Below the pieces are notes generated by a model. It was not told where the DNA came from, did no database searches, and saw only the letters and a list, made by a program, of their open reading frames with translations. From an uncultured Bacteroidales bacterium (lineage in GTDB: Bacteria > Bacteroidota > Bacteroidia > Bacteroidales > Marinilabiliaceae), in assembly GCA_945607565.1 (NCBI GenBank), contig CALYZD010000003.1, forward strand, positions 1 through 63,199: a stretch of DNA of 63,199 bases. Reading direction: 5' to 3'. This document shows positions 16,386 through 24,373 of this stretch, one piece after another (the first letter of the stretch is position 1; each line of letters opens with the position of its first letter). Made by a program: the position numbers and the translations under genes.

Positions 16386-17540
16386 CTACCTCCGGCGGCG
16401 GAAGACGGCCAGCAGCAGCCACGAGGCCAGCGTCACCGCCACGGCGCTCAGGGCGGCCAGGGCCACGGCGCCCGCCACATACTGGAGCACGCCGGTGCCG
16501 ACGCCCTCGGGCGTCAGGCTGTCGGGGCTGAAGGCTGGGCGCGCTCCGCCCACGATGAGGCTGCCCGTGCAGAGGCTGCCGTAGACGATGAGCGGAATCA
16601 TCGGTGGGATGCTGACGTTGGAGAACAGCAGCACCATGGCCTTGTTGAGCCGCAGCAGATGGGCCAGAGCCACGGCCGCAATCATCTGATAGCCCCATAT
16701 CGGCACTATGCCCATGAACACGCCGAAGCCCATGGCCGCGGCCAGACGCAGGTTGCTCTCGGTGCTGTCCACGGTGTGGCGGCGCACCCATCGGCGCACG
16801 TTGTCGGGCCTGAGGGCACGGACGAGGCAGAGCGGATAGTAGGTCAGCAGCGCGGCCAGGACCAGGAAGGTGTTGAGGATGCTGATGCGGGTGAAGTCGC
16901 GCAGGGGCCTGAAGTGCGACACGCGGTCGGCGGGATAGACGACCTTGACCGGCACGTTGGCGACCCTGACGCCGCGCCACGCCATGCGCACTATCACTTC
17001 GACCTCGAACTCGTAGCGCGGTGTGAAGAATTTCATTCCGCGCAGCCGGTGCAGCGGATAGAGGCGGTAGCCGCTCTGGGTGTCGGCCAGGGTGATGCCG
17101 GTCTCGACCTTGAACCAGAAGTTCGAGAAGCGGTTGGCAAAGGTGTTGCCGCCCGGCATGCCCTGCGCCTCAAGGTTGCGCGCGCCGATGAGCAGCGAGC
17201 CGGGGTGCCGGCCGATGGCGTCGACGAAGACGGGAATGTCGTCGGCGAAATGCTGGCCGTCGGAGTCGATGCTGATGGCGTAGTCGAAGCCCATGTCGGC
17301 CGCGCGGCGCAGCCCCAGCTTCAGCGCATGGCCCTTGCCGCGGTTGCGCCGGTAGGCTATCAGGGTGATGCCCGGCGTGCCTTCGAGCAGGCTGGCGGTG
17401 CCGTCGGTCGAGCCGTCGTTGACCACGATGATGTCGGCACAGAAGCGGCGCACGTCGTCGATGACGCGGCCGATGGTGCGGGCGTTGTTGTAGGTGGGCA
17501 TCACCACGCAGATGCGCGGGCTTTGGCTTGTGCTCTGCAT
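16386..17540 (-). CDS. GT2 glycosyltransferase fused to DUF2062 membrane domain
   Basis: A 384-aa protein. Residues 1-235 are a family 2 glycosyltransferase with VVMPTYNNA, VNDGSTDGT and the metal motif IDSDGQ (Asp92-Ser-Asp94). Residues about 255-384 hold several membrane helices of the DUF2062 family (GFGVFMGIVPIWGYQM, RLNKAMVLLFSNVSIPPM). Such fusions occur in aryl-polyene/flexirubin clusters and probably glycosylate the polyene or its lipid anchor at the inner membrane. Its ATG shares one base with the upstream dehydratase stop (TGATG), a clear translational coupling. It lies upstream of the ammonia lyase promoter, in the first sub-operon. Confidence 0.87.
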   Translation of the reverse strand: MQSTSQSPRICVVMPTYNNARTIGRVIDDVRRFCADIIVVNDGSTDGTASLLEGTPGITLIAYRRNRGKGHALKLGLRRAADMGFDYAISIDSDGQHFADDIPVFVDAIGRHPGSLLIGARNLEAQGMPGGNTFANRFSNFWFKVETGITLADTQSGYRLYPLHRLRGMKFFTPRYEFEVEVIVRMAWRGVRVANVPVKVVYPADRVSHFRPLRDFTRISILNTFLVLAALLTYYPLCLVRALRPDNVRRWVRRHTVDSTESNLRLAAAMGFGVFMGIVPIWGYQMIAAVALAHLLRLNKAMVLLFSNVSIPPMIPLIVYGSLCTGSLIVGGARPAFSPDSLTPEGVGTGVLQYVAGAVALAALSAVAVTLASWLLLAVFRRRR

Positions 17541-17893
17541 CAGATGTCGGGGACGAAGGTGGTCTTGACAGTCATCAGCTGGTCGCCGTCCTTGGTCACC
17601 GAGGCCATGCACTGCAGGCCGTCTTTGAGCTCGAGGGTCAGCTGCAGGGGCGAGTCGGCCGGCACTATCGCCTTGACGAACTTGCACTGGCTCATCGAAG
17701 CCATGCGCAGGGCCCGGCCCGCTATGCTTTCGACGCACTGCCTGATGATGATGAGCGTGCAGACGCCCGGCACCACCGGATTGCCCGGAAAGTGTCCGCC
17801 GAAAATGGCGTGGCCGGCGTTGAGGCCTATGCCGAACGTGTGCCTGCCGTCGGCCTCGTCGTGGCTGACGACGGTGTAGAAATTGTCTATCAT
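17540..17893 (-). CDS. hotdog dehydratase, ApeI/FabA-FabZ-like
   Basis: A 117-aa hotdog domain with the hallmark dehydratase loop GHFPGNPVVPGV (His34 in the HxFPGxPxxPG pattern). It is shorter than housekeeping FabZ (about 145 aa), as are the ApeI-type dehydratases of aryl-polyene systems. Together with the ApeP-like enzyme at 10046-10492 it would dehydrate the extending chain. It lies between the LolA-like gene (34 nt upstream) and the GT2 gene (1-nt overlap). Confidence 0.88.
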   Translation of the reverse strand: MIDNFYTVVSHDEADGRHTFGIGLNAGHAIFGGHFPGNPVVPGVCTLIIIRQCVESIAGRALRMASMSQCKFVKAIVPADSPLQLTLELKDGLQCMASVTKDGDQLMTVKTTFVPDI

Positions 17894-17927
17894 GTCTGTG
17901 TCCTGTTTTTTGGCGTTAACGTTTTGT

Positions 17928-18560
17928 CTACAAGTCGAATACGCTCGGGTCTATCTCGGCGTTGACCTGCTTGCCGTGATAGGTGTAGGTGGTCAGGTCG
18001 CCGTTCTTCTCGTGCATCGTCAGGGTGTCGAGCGTCATGTCGGCCTTGTCGAAGCGGAGCACCATGCGGCTGATGTAGCGCTGCACGCGCTGCGCGGTGG
18101 GCGTGATGACCACGGTGTAGGCCGTGGCGTCCTCGTAATATTCTGTGGTCGAGCTCTTTTCCCAGAAGCTGACATTGCCCGTCATGCACGACGTTATCAT
18201 GTCGTTGACCTGCCGGATGGCCGGATTGCGCGCACTGCTTGCCACCGTAGTGTGGCCGCCCGTCACCGACTTGATGGTGCCGTTGCTGATGAGCAGCAGG
18301 TCGCCCTTGGGATGGTCGAAGAGCATGCAGATGCGGCCGGGGCGGCTGTAGTAGAACGTGCCTTCCGTCTCGACGGTGCCCGAGAGCATGGCCGACCGCC
18401 TGACCATCTTCATGCGGCACACTATGCTGCGCGTGGCCGCGCCCGAGGCCGTCAGCCGCGCCTCGAAGCCCGACTTGGGGTCGATGCGCACGCCATAGTC
18501 CTGAGCCGCAAGGCAGTGGCCCAGCAGGGCGACGATTATCGTTGTAAGAAATGTCTTCAT
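17928..18560 (-). CDS. LolA-like outer-membrane lipoprotein carrier family protein
   Basis: A 210-aa secreted protein starting MKTFLTTIIVALLGHCLAAQ (signal peptide 1-19). The body fits the LolA/LolB fold: long beta strands with GTFYYSRPGRICMLFDHP (the W/F-Y-x-K/R-P-type motif) and SNGTIKSVTGG. Aryl-polyene clusters regularly carry a LolA-like gene, assumed to carry the pigment lipid across the periplasm. The longer in-frame reading to 18659 would cross a -7 promoter box, so the ATG at 18558-18560 is preferred. First gene of the pigment region. Confidence 0.82.
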   Translation of the reverse strand: MKTFLTTIIVALLGHCLAAQDYGVRIDPKSGFEARLTASGAATRSIVCRMKMVRRSAMLSGTVETEGTFYYSRPGRICMLFDHPKGDLLLISNGTIKSVTGGHTTVASSARNPAIRQVNDMITSCMTGNVSFWEKSSTTEYYEDATAYTVVITPTAQRVQRYISRMVLRFDKADMTLDTLTMHEKNGDLTTYTYHGKQVNAEIDPSVFDL

Positions 18561-18585
18561 GCGAAAGATTCCGAAAAATGCGGCA

Positions 18586-18593
18586 CAAAGATA
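18586..18593 (-). promoter_or_regulatory. -7 box upstream of LolA-like gene
   Basis: Minus strand TATCTTTG, an exact TAnnTTTG match, 25 nt upstream of the ATG at 18560. No clear -33 TTTG at the usual distance. It marks the right end of the pigment cluster. Confidence 0.5.
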
Positions 18594-18624
18594 GTCAGTA
18601 GGCAGCGGATTAAAAAAAGATAAA

Positions 18625-19812
18625 TCAGGGCTGATGCGGCGCGGCGTCGGGCTCGGCATGGCCTACTGTGGCGTCTCCGGCGGCAATGCCGCCCGATGCT
18701 CGGACGCGGCCGTCGGCCACGCAGCCGCTGATGGCGACCTTCGCGCCCGTCATGCCGGCTATGCCGCCCGCATAGGCCCGCGCCGTGCCCGAGGCGCTGA
18801 CCTTGCCGTGGCTGAAGCATTCGGCCACCGTGACCGACGCGCCCACGTTGCCGGCTATGCCGCCCGCCACGCTCGTCGACCGCGTGCGGGCCTCCACCGT
18901 GCCTCGGTTGACCGACTGGCTGACATCCAGCAGGCATTCGCCGGCCACCCCGCCCGCATACACAAAGTTGTGGCGGTCGCGGGTGGTGCCGGTCACCGAG
19001 CCGCCGTTGACGCATCGCTCCACGGGGCACTGGGCGCATCCCACCACGCCGCCCACCATGGCCGACGGCGATTCGACCACGATGATGCCGCTGTGGGTGC
19101 AGTCGGCCAGGCCTGCCGATGCGTATCCGGCAATGCCGCCCGCCTGCGCGTTGGCCACCGACGTGCAGCTGACGCGCGCCGAGCTGGTGCAGCCGCTCAC
19201 GGCCGCTGCGGCGCCGCCCACTATGCCGCCGAGGTAGAGATTGTTGTAGTCGCCGCCACGGCACACGGCGCGCATCCGGCCCGCAAAGATGCAGCCGCTT
19301 ATCTGCGCGCGCGTGGCATAGCCGGCTATGGCGCCCACGTGCACGAAGCCCGTGGCCTCGACGCTGATGGAGCACGACTCGTCGAGCCAGAGGTTGACGA
19401 GCTGGGCCGGCAGCTGCGCCGAGGCTCCGCAGACGTAGCCGAACAGCCCGACGTGGCAGGCGTCGTCGAGCGCGTCGGTGGTGATGCGCAGATTGCTGAT
19501 GCGGCGGTGGTTGCCGTCGACGCGGCCGGCAAACGGGTGTGCCAGACTGCCGATGGGCATGAACGGGAATCCGCCGAAGTCGAGATCGGCCTCGATGGAA
19601 AAGTAGCGCTTGGCGTAGCGTTCGCCGGCGGCCACCTGCCGGGCCACGTAGGCCAGCTGCGCCGGCGTGGTGATGCGATAGGGCCGGGTCCGCGTGCCGG
19701 TGCTCTGCGCGTCGACGGGGAACGCCTCGGCCGTCACGCCGTCCCATGCATTGGCGGCGCAGGCCGCAAGGGCGAGCGCGAGCATCAGTATCAGGGTTAA
19801 TGTTCTGGTCAT
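18625..19812 (-). CDS. GLUG-like repeat lipoprotein
   Basis: A 395-aa exported protein. The N-terminus MTRTLTLILMLALALAAC contains a lipobox (LAAC, Cys18), so surface or periplasmic lipoprotein sorting is likely. Residues 40-130 resemble the lead-in of GLUG/adhesin-like proteins (PYRITTPAQLAYVARQV, HPFAGRVDGNHRRISNL). From about 150 to 380 there are at least seven repeats built on a GGIAGY-type turn followed by a GCxxxGxV-type strand, with regularly spaced Cys, predicting a right-handed beta helix. Function unknown; binding to glycans or cells is a guess. It is separated from the pigment genes by a promoter, so it is probably not part of that pathway. Confidence 0.75.
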   Translation of the reverse strand: MTRTLTLILMLALALAACAANAWDGVTAEAFPVDAQSTGTRTRPYRITTPAQLAYVARQVAAGERYAKRYFSIEADLDFGGFPFMPIGSLAHPFAGRVDGNHRRISNLRITTDALDDACHVGLFGYVCGASAQLPAQLVNLWLDESCSISVEATGFVHVGAIAGYATRAQISGCIFAGRMRAVCRGGDYNNLYLGGIVGGAAAAVSGCTSSARVSCTSVANAQAGGIAGYASAGLADCTHSGIIVVESPSAMVGGVVGCAQCPVERCVNGGSVTGTTRDRHNFVYAGGVAGECLLDVSQSVNRGTVEARTRSTSVAGGIAGNVGASVTVAECFSHGKVSASGTARAYAGGIAGMTGAKVAISGCVADGRVRASGGIAAGDATVGHAEPDAAPHQP

Positions 19813-19875
19813 GATTCAGTCGGTTTTTTTTGGGGGGAGCCGCACGGCAGCGTCGGCGGCCCGCATACACACAAG

Positions 19876-19917
19876 AAAAAGCCCTTTGCCCGCCACTGCT
19901 GCGACCGACAAAGGGCT
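19876..19917 (-). terminator. intrinsic terminator after pgi
   Basis: Arms AGCCCTTTG (19880-19888) and CAAAGGGCT (19909-19917) pair perfectly. On the minus strand the stem is followed by TTTTTCTTG, so it ends the lysS-gpsA-pgi transcript. Confidence 0.88.
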
Positions 19918-19995
19918 GCCTTATCATTTAAATAGTCCCGAGGCTCCGCAGCCGCCCGTCGCCTGAGCGCGGCCGGCACCGGGGCGCCTTGGCTC

Positions 19996-21342
19996 TTATT
20001 TCAGCCGGGCCTTGATGGCCTTGGTGGCCTCTTCGTATCCGGGCTTTTCGAGCAGGGCGAACATGTTCTTCTTGTAGGCCTCCACGCCCGGCTGGTTGAA
20101 CGGATTGACGCCCAGCACGTAGCCGCTGATGCCGCAGGCCTTCTCGAAGAAGTAGATGAGCTGGCCCAGATAGTACTCGTTGAGCTCGGGCACCTCGACG
20201 CGGATGTTGGGCACGCCGCCGTCGGTGTGGGCAATCAGAGTGCCGAGCTCGGCCATCTTGTTGACCTCATCGACGCGCTTGCCTGCCAGGAAGTTGAGCG
20301 AGTCGAGGTTGTCGGCGTCGGTCGGGATGACCACCTTGCGGGCAGGCGTCCTGACTGACACCACCGTTTCGAAAATGTTGCGCACGCCTTCCTGAATCCA
20401 CTGTCCCATCGAGTGCAGGTCGGTGGTGAAGTCGACGCCGGCCGGGAAGATGCCCTTGCCGTCCTTGCCCTCGCTCTCGCCGTAGAGCTGCTTCCACCAC
20501 TCGGTGAAGTAGTGCAGCTTGGGCTGATAGTTGACAAGTATTTCGATGGCCTTGCCCTTGCGGTAGAGCGCGTTGCGCACGGCGGCGTAGATGCACGACA
20601 GGTTCTTGTCGAACGGCACTTCGGGTGCTGTAGCGGCCTCCATGTCCTTGGCACCGGCCACCAGCTTGCGGATGTCGTATCCGGCTATGGCAATCGGGAT
20701 GAGGCCCACGGGAGTCAGCACCGAGAAGCGTCCGCCCACGTTGTCGGGAATCACGAAGGTCTTGTAGCCCTCGCGGTCGGCCAGCGTGCGCAGCGCGCCT
20801 TTGGCCTTGTCGGTGACGGCAATGATGCGGTCCTTGGCTTCGGCCTTGCCGAACTTGCGCTCAACCATTTCCTTGAGCAGGCGGAAGGCTATGGCAGGCT
20901 CGGTAGTGGTGCCCGACTTGGAGATGACCACCACGCCGAACGACTTGTCGTCGAGAAACTCGAGAAGCTCGGCCGTGTAGTCCTCGCCGATGTTCTGGCC
21001 GGCGAATATCATGGTCGGACGGCCCTTGACCGGCTGCATGGCCGCAAAGCTGCTCTGCAGTCCGTCGATGACGGCACGGGCGCCCAGATAGCTACCGCCG
21101 ATGCCCACCACCACCACATAGTCGGCCAGGCTGCGCATGGCGGCTGCGGCCGTTTCGATTTCGGCAAATTCGGCTTCGCTGATCGAGCTCGGCAGACTGA
21201 GCCAGCCCAGGAAGTCGTTGCCCGCACCGTCGCCCTTGTGCAGGGTGCTGACCGATGCCTCGACTTCGGCTTTCATTGCGTCTATTTCGCTCTGCGGCAC
21301 AAACGAGGCCACGCGCGAGATGTCTAACTTCAAAGTTTCCAT
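19996..21342 (-). CDS. pgi: glucose-6-phosphate isomerase
   Basis: A 448-aa phosphoglucose isomerase of the bacterial type, interconverting glucose-6-phosphate and fructose-6-phosphate in the cytoplasm. Signature segments are [29 protein letters not shown] (sugar-phosphate-binding loop) and [14 protein letters not shown] near the C-terminus. The ATG at 21340-21342 ([10 protein letters not shown]) is preferred to an upstream in-frame codon that would leave an odd Lys/Asn-rich N-terminus. Last gene of the lysS-gpsA-pgi operon, 51 nt after gpsA and followed by an intrinsic terminator. Confidence 0.96.
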   Translation of the reverse strand: METLKLDISRVASFVPQSEIDAMKAEVEASVSTLHKGDGAGNDFLGWLSLPSSISEAEFAEIETAAAAMRSLADYVVVVGIGGSYLGARAVIDGLQSSFAAMQPVKGRPTMIFAGQNIGEDYTAELLEFLDDKSFGVVVISKSGTTTEPAIAFRLLKEMVERKFGKAEAKDRIIAVTDKAKGALRTLADREGYKTFVIPDNVGGRFSVLTPVGLIPIAIAGYDIRKLVAGAKDMEAATAPEVPFDKNLSCIYAAVRNALYRKGKAIEILVNYQPKLHYFTEWWKQLYGESEGKDGKGIFPAGVDFTTDLHSMGQWIQEGVRNIFETVVSVRTPARKVVIPTDADNLDSLNFLAGKRVDEVNKMAELGTLIAHTDGGVPNIRVEVPELNEYYLGQLIYFFEKACGISGYVLGVNPFNQPGVEAYKKNMFALLEKPGYEEATKAIKARLK

Positions 21343-21393
21343 TGTTTGCTGTGTTTTATTTTTGTTTGTGAAGGTTTGCTTTCTCACCGGCTG

Positions 21394-22410
21394 TCAGCGC
21401 AGCTGCTCGGTCAGCAGCACTATTTCGATTACGGGCGACACCTTTTCGTAGATGATGTTGTAGACGGCGTCGGTTATCGGCATGCTGACCTGATACTTGT
21501 CGTTGATCTGATGGATGCTGCGCACGGCATAGTAGCCCTCGGCAATCATCAGCATCTCCATCTGCGCCGACTTGACCGAGTAGCCCTTGCCCAGCATGGT
21601 GCCGAAGGTGCGGTTGCGGCTGAACTGCGAATAGCACGTCACCAGCAGGTCGCCGAGGTAGGCCGAGCTCTTGATGTCGCGCATGATGGGGTGCACCGTG
21701 TCGACGAAGCGCTTTATTTCCTGGATGGCGTTGGAGATGAGCACCGCCTGGAAGTTGTCGCCATAGCCCAGCCCGTGGCAGATGCCCGAGGCTATGGCCA
21801 TGATGTTCTTGAGCACGGCCGAATATTCGGTGCCGTAGATGTCGTCGGAGACGGTGGTCTTGATGAACGGGCAGTTGAGCAGCATGGTGAACTCGCGCGC
21901 GAGCTTGAGGTCCTGGCAGGCTATGGTCAGATACGACAGCCGCTCCAGAGCCACCTCCTCGGCGTGGCACGGCCCGCTGATGACGCCGATGCGGTCGATG
22001 GGGATGCTGTAGGTGCGGTTGAGCCAGCTGCCCACTATCATGTTCTCGTCGGGTATCAGGCCCTTGATGGCGGAGATGACGTATTTGCCCGAGAGGTCTT
22101 CGGTGAGCGTCTGCAGCGACGACTTGAGGAAGGCCGACGGCACGGCGAAGATGAGCACGTCGGAGTTGCGCACCACCTCGTTCACGTCGCTCGAAAAGCT
22201 GATTTTGGCTGTATCGAACTTGACGGAGGTCAGATAGTTGGGGTTGCGCCCCGTGCGGCAGAAGCTGTCGATGTTCTTGGGGTCGCGCACGTGCCAGTTG
22301 AGCATGTCCACGTTGGTCAGCACCATCTTGGCGATGGCCGTGGCCCAGCTGCCGCTGCCGATTATGCCCACGCGGCAGTTTCTGAGTATGTTGAATTCTT
22401 CCAGATCCAC
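21394..22410 (-). CDS. gpsA: NAD(P)-dependent glycerol-3-phosphate dehydrogenase
   Basis: A 338-aa GpsA, reducing dihydroxyacetone phosphate to sn-glycerol-3-phosphate for phospholipid synthesis. The N-terminal Rossmann motif is GIIGSGSWATAIAK, with ISAIKGL and ISGPCHAEEVA and the catalytic-lysine region GTEYSAVLKNIMAIASG. The start codon appears to be GTG (22408-22410), 11 nt after the lysS stop and preceded by GAGG; no ATG precedes the Rossmann motif in this frame. It lies between lysS and pgi in one operon. Confidence 0.94.
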   Translation of the reverse strand: MDLEEFNILRNCRVGIIGSGSWATAIAKMVLTNVDMLNWHVRDPKNIDSFCRTGRNPNYLTSVKFDTAKISFSSDVNEVVRNSDVLIFAVPSAFLKSSLQTLTEDLSGKYVISAIKGLIPDENMIVGSWLNRTYSIPIDRIGVISGPCHAEEVALERLSYLTIACQDLKLAREFTMLLNCPFIKTTVSDDIYGTEYSAVLKNIMAIASGICHGLGYGDNFQAVLISNAIQEIKRFVDTVHPIMRDIKSSAYLGDLLVTCYSQFSRNRTFGTMLGKGYSVKSAQMEMLMIAEGYYAVRSIHQINDKYQVSMPITDAVYNIIYEKVSPVIEIVLLTEQLR

Positions 22411-22423
22411 GTCGTGTCCCTCG

Positions 22424-24148
22424 TTATTTGTTCAGCCATTCTCTGACCTCGTCCTGCGACGGATTGGTCAGGCCCAGCTTCAGTTTCTTGTTCTGCCCGC
22501 ACAGGTCCTGATGGAGCTTGTTGGGGTTCAGGGCTTTGAGCTCGTCCACGCGGCCTATGCCCAGCTTGGCGATGACGGGGAGCCACTCCTGCGGTATGCC
22601 GAGGGCGGCGAAGGCCTCGTCCGAGTCGCGCTCGCGTTTCTTTTCGGGCTTCATCTGCGGGAAGAAGAGCACTTCCTGAATGCTCTGCTGGTTGGTCATG
22701 AGCATGGTCAGGCGGTCGATGCCGATGCCCAGGCCCGATGTGGGCGGCATGCCGTATTCGAGTGCGCGCACAAAGTCCATGTCGATGAACATGGCTTCGT
22801 CGTCGCCCTTTTCGGAGAGGCGCAGCTGCTCCTGGAAGCGTTCGAGCTGGTCGATGGGGTCGTTGAGCTCGGAGTAGGCGTTGGCCAGCTCCTTGCCGTT
22901 GACCATCAGCTCGAAGCGTTCGGTCAGCTCGGGGTTGTCGCGGTGCTTCTTGCACAGCGGCGACATCTCGACGGGGTAGTCGATGATGAATGTCGGCTGG
23001 ATGTAGCGGCCCTCGCATTTCTCGCCGAATATCTCGTCGATCAGCTTGCCCTTGCCCATCGACTCGTCCTGTTCCACGCCCAGCGTCCGGCAGGCTTCGC
23101 GCAGCTGCTGCTCGTCCATGCCGGTGATGTCGATGCCGGTGTGCTCGCGGATGGCGTCGGTCATGGTGACGCGGCGGAACGGGCGGCGGAAGCTGATGGT
23201 GTGGTCGCCGTAGGGCACTTCGGTGGTGCCGTGGAGCTCGATGGCTATCTTTTCGAGCAGCTCTTCGGTGAATTCCATCATCCACTTGTAGTCTTTGTAG
23301 GCCACGTAGATTTCCATGCAGGTGAACTCGGGGTTGTGGGTGCGGTCCATGCCCTCGTTGCGGAAGTTCTTGCCTATCTCGTAGACGCCGTCGTATCCGC
23401 CCACTATCAGCCGCTTCAGATAGAGCTCGGAGGCGATGCGCATGTACTGGTCGATGTCGAGCGAATTGTGGTGGGTGATGAACGGGCGTGCCGACGCGCC
23501 GCCGGGAATGGCCTGCAGGATGGGCGTCTCCACCTCGAGGCAGCCGTGCTCGTCGAAGAAGCTGCGCATGGTGCGCAGGATTTTGGCTCGCTTGACGAAG
23601 ATGTCGCGCACGGGGTCGTTCACTATCAGGTCCACGTAGCGCATCCGGTAGCGCGACTCGGCGTCGGCGAACTCGTCGAAGCGGACGCCGTCCTTCTCCT
23701 TGACCACGGGCAGCGGACGGATGGATTTGCTCAGGACGGTCATCTCTTCGGTGTGAACGGAGATCTCGCCCGTCTGGGTCACGAACACGCGCCCCTTGAT
23801 GCCCACGAAGTCGCCTATGTCGAGCAGTTTCTTGAACACGGTGTTGTACATCGTCTTGTCATCGCCGGGGCAGATGTCGTCGCGGCGGATGTAGACCTGG
23901 ATGCGGCCGTCGCGGTCCTTGAGTTCGAAGAACGATGCGCTGCCCATGATGCGGCGGCTCATCACGCGGCCTGCCACGCACACGTGCGTCATGTTGTCGG
24001 CGACGACGTCAAAGCCGTCTTTGATCTGCTTGCTGGTGTGAGTCACCGGATAACGGTCGGCCGGATAAGGGTTGATGCCCAAGTTGTACAACTCCTTCAG
24101 ACTGTTGCGCCTGATGATTTCCTGTTCGCTCAATTCGAATGCGCTCAT
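22424..24148 (-). CDS. lysS: lysyl-tRNA synthetase, class II
   Basis: A 574-aa class II lysyl-tRNA synthetase. The N-terminal OB-fold (residues 50-150; AGRVMSRRIMGSASFFELKD) binds the tRNA anticodon. The catalytic core carries motif 2 (FRNEGMDRTHNPEFT) and motif 3 (GLGIGIDRLTML). The C-terminus extends about 60 residues past motif 3 (EAFAALGIPQEWLPVIAKLG to VREWLNK), an extension seen in Bacteroidales LysRS. First gene of the lysS-gpsA-pgi operon, with a promoter at 24251-24285. Confidence 0.96.
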   Translation of the reverse strand: MSAFELSEQEIIRRNSLKELYNLGINPYPADRYPVTHTSKQIKDGFDVVADNMTHVCVAGRVMSRRIMGSASFFELKDRDGRIQVYIRRDDICPGDDKTMYNTVFKKLLDIGDFVGIKGRVFVTQTGEISVHTEEMTVLSKSIRPLPVVKEKDGVRFDEFADAESRYRMRYVDLIVNDPVRDIFVKRAKILRTMRSFFDEHGCLEVETPILQAIPGGASARPFITHHNSLDIDQYMRIASELYLKRLIVGGYDGVYEIGKNFRNEGMDRTHNPEFTCMEIYVAYKDYKWMMEFTEELLEKIAIELHGTTEVPYGDHTISFRRPFRRVTMTDAIREHTGIDITGMDEQQLREACRTLGVEQDESMGKGKLIDEIFGEKCEGRYIQPTFIIDYPVEMSPLCKKHRDNPELTERFELMVNGKELANAYSELNDPIDQLERFQEQLRLSEKGDDEAMFIDMDFVRALEYGMPPTSGLGIGIDRLTMLMTNQQSIQEVLFFPQMKPEKKRERDSDEAFAALGIPQEWLPVIAKLGIGRVDELKALNPNKLHQDLCGQNKKLKLGLTNPSQDEVREWLNK

Positions 24149-24250
24149 TGCTGTCTCTGATAAACTTGATGATTATGAATGATTGTTATTATCTCTCTTA
24201 CGTTCAAGATGTTGCAGGCACAAGCCGAGGCTCCGCGCCAAACTATCGGG

Positions 24251-24285
24251 CAAAGATAACAAATCATTGCTCTGCGAGGCTCAAA
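24251..24285 (-). promoter_or_regulatory. lysS promoter
   Basis: Minus strand TTTG (24282-24285), a 23-nt spacer, then TATCTTTG (24251-24258). The -7 box matches TAnnTTTG exactly; the spacer is slightly longer than usual. The leader to the lysS ATG is about 100 nt. Confidence 0.6.
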
Positions 24286-24316
24286 AGTTGGCTTTTTCGC
24301 ATCGCGGGCCGAGGGC

Positions 24317-24348
24317 TTTGCGCAGATGACGGACGTTTGCTAAATTCG
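24317..24348 (+). promoter_or_regulatory. GH97 promoter
   Basis: Plus strand TTTG (24317-24320), a 20-nt spacer, then TAAATTCG (24341-24348), one mismatch from TAnnTTTG. It lies 25 nt upstream of the GH97 ATG and diverges from the lysS promoter within a 225-bp intergenic region. Confidence 0.6.
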
Positions 24349-24373
24349 CCGTCCTTACCGCAACTGTCAATAT

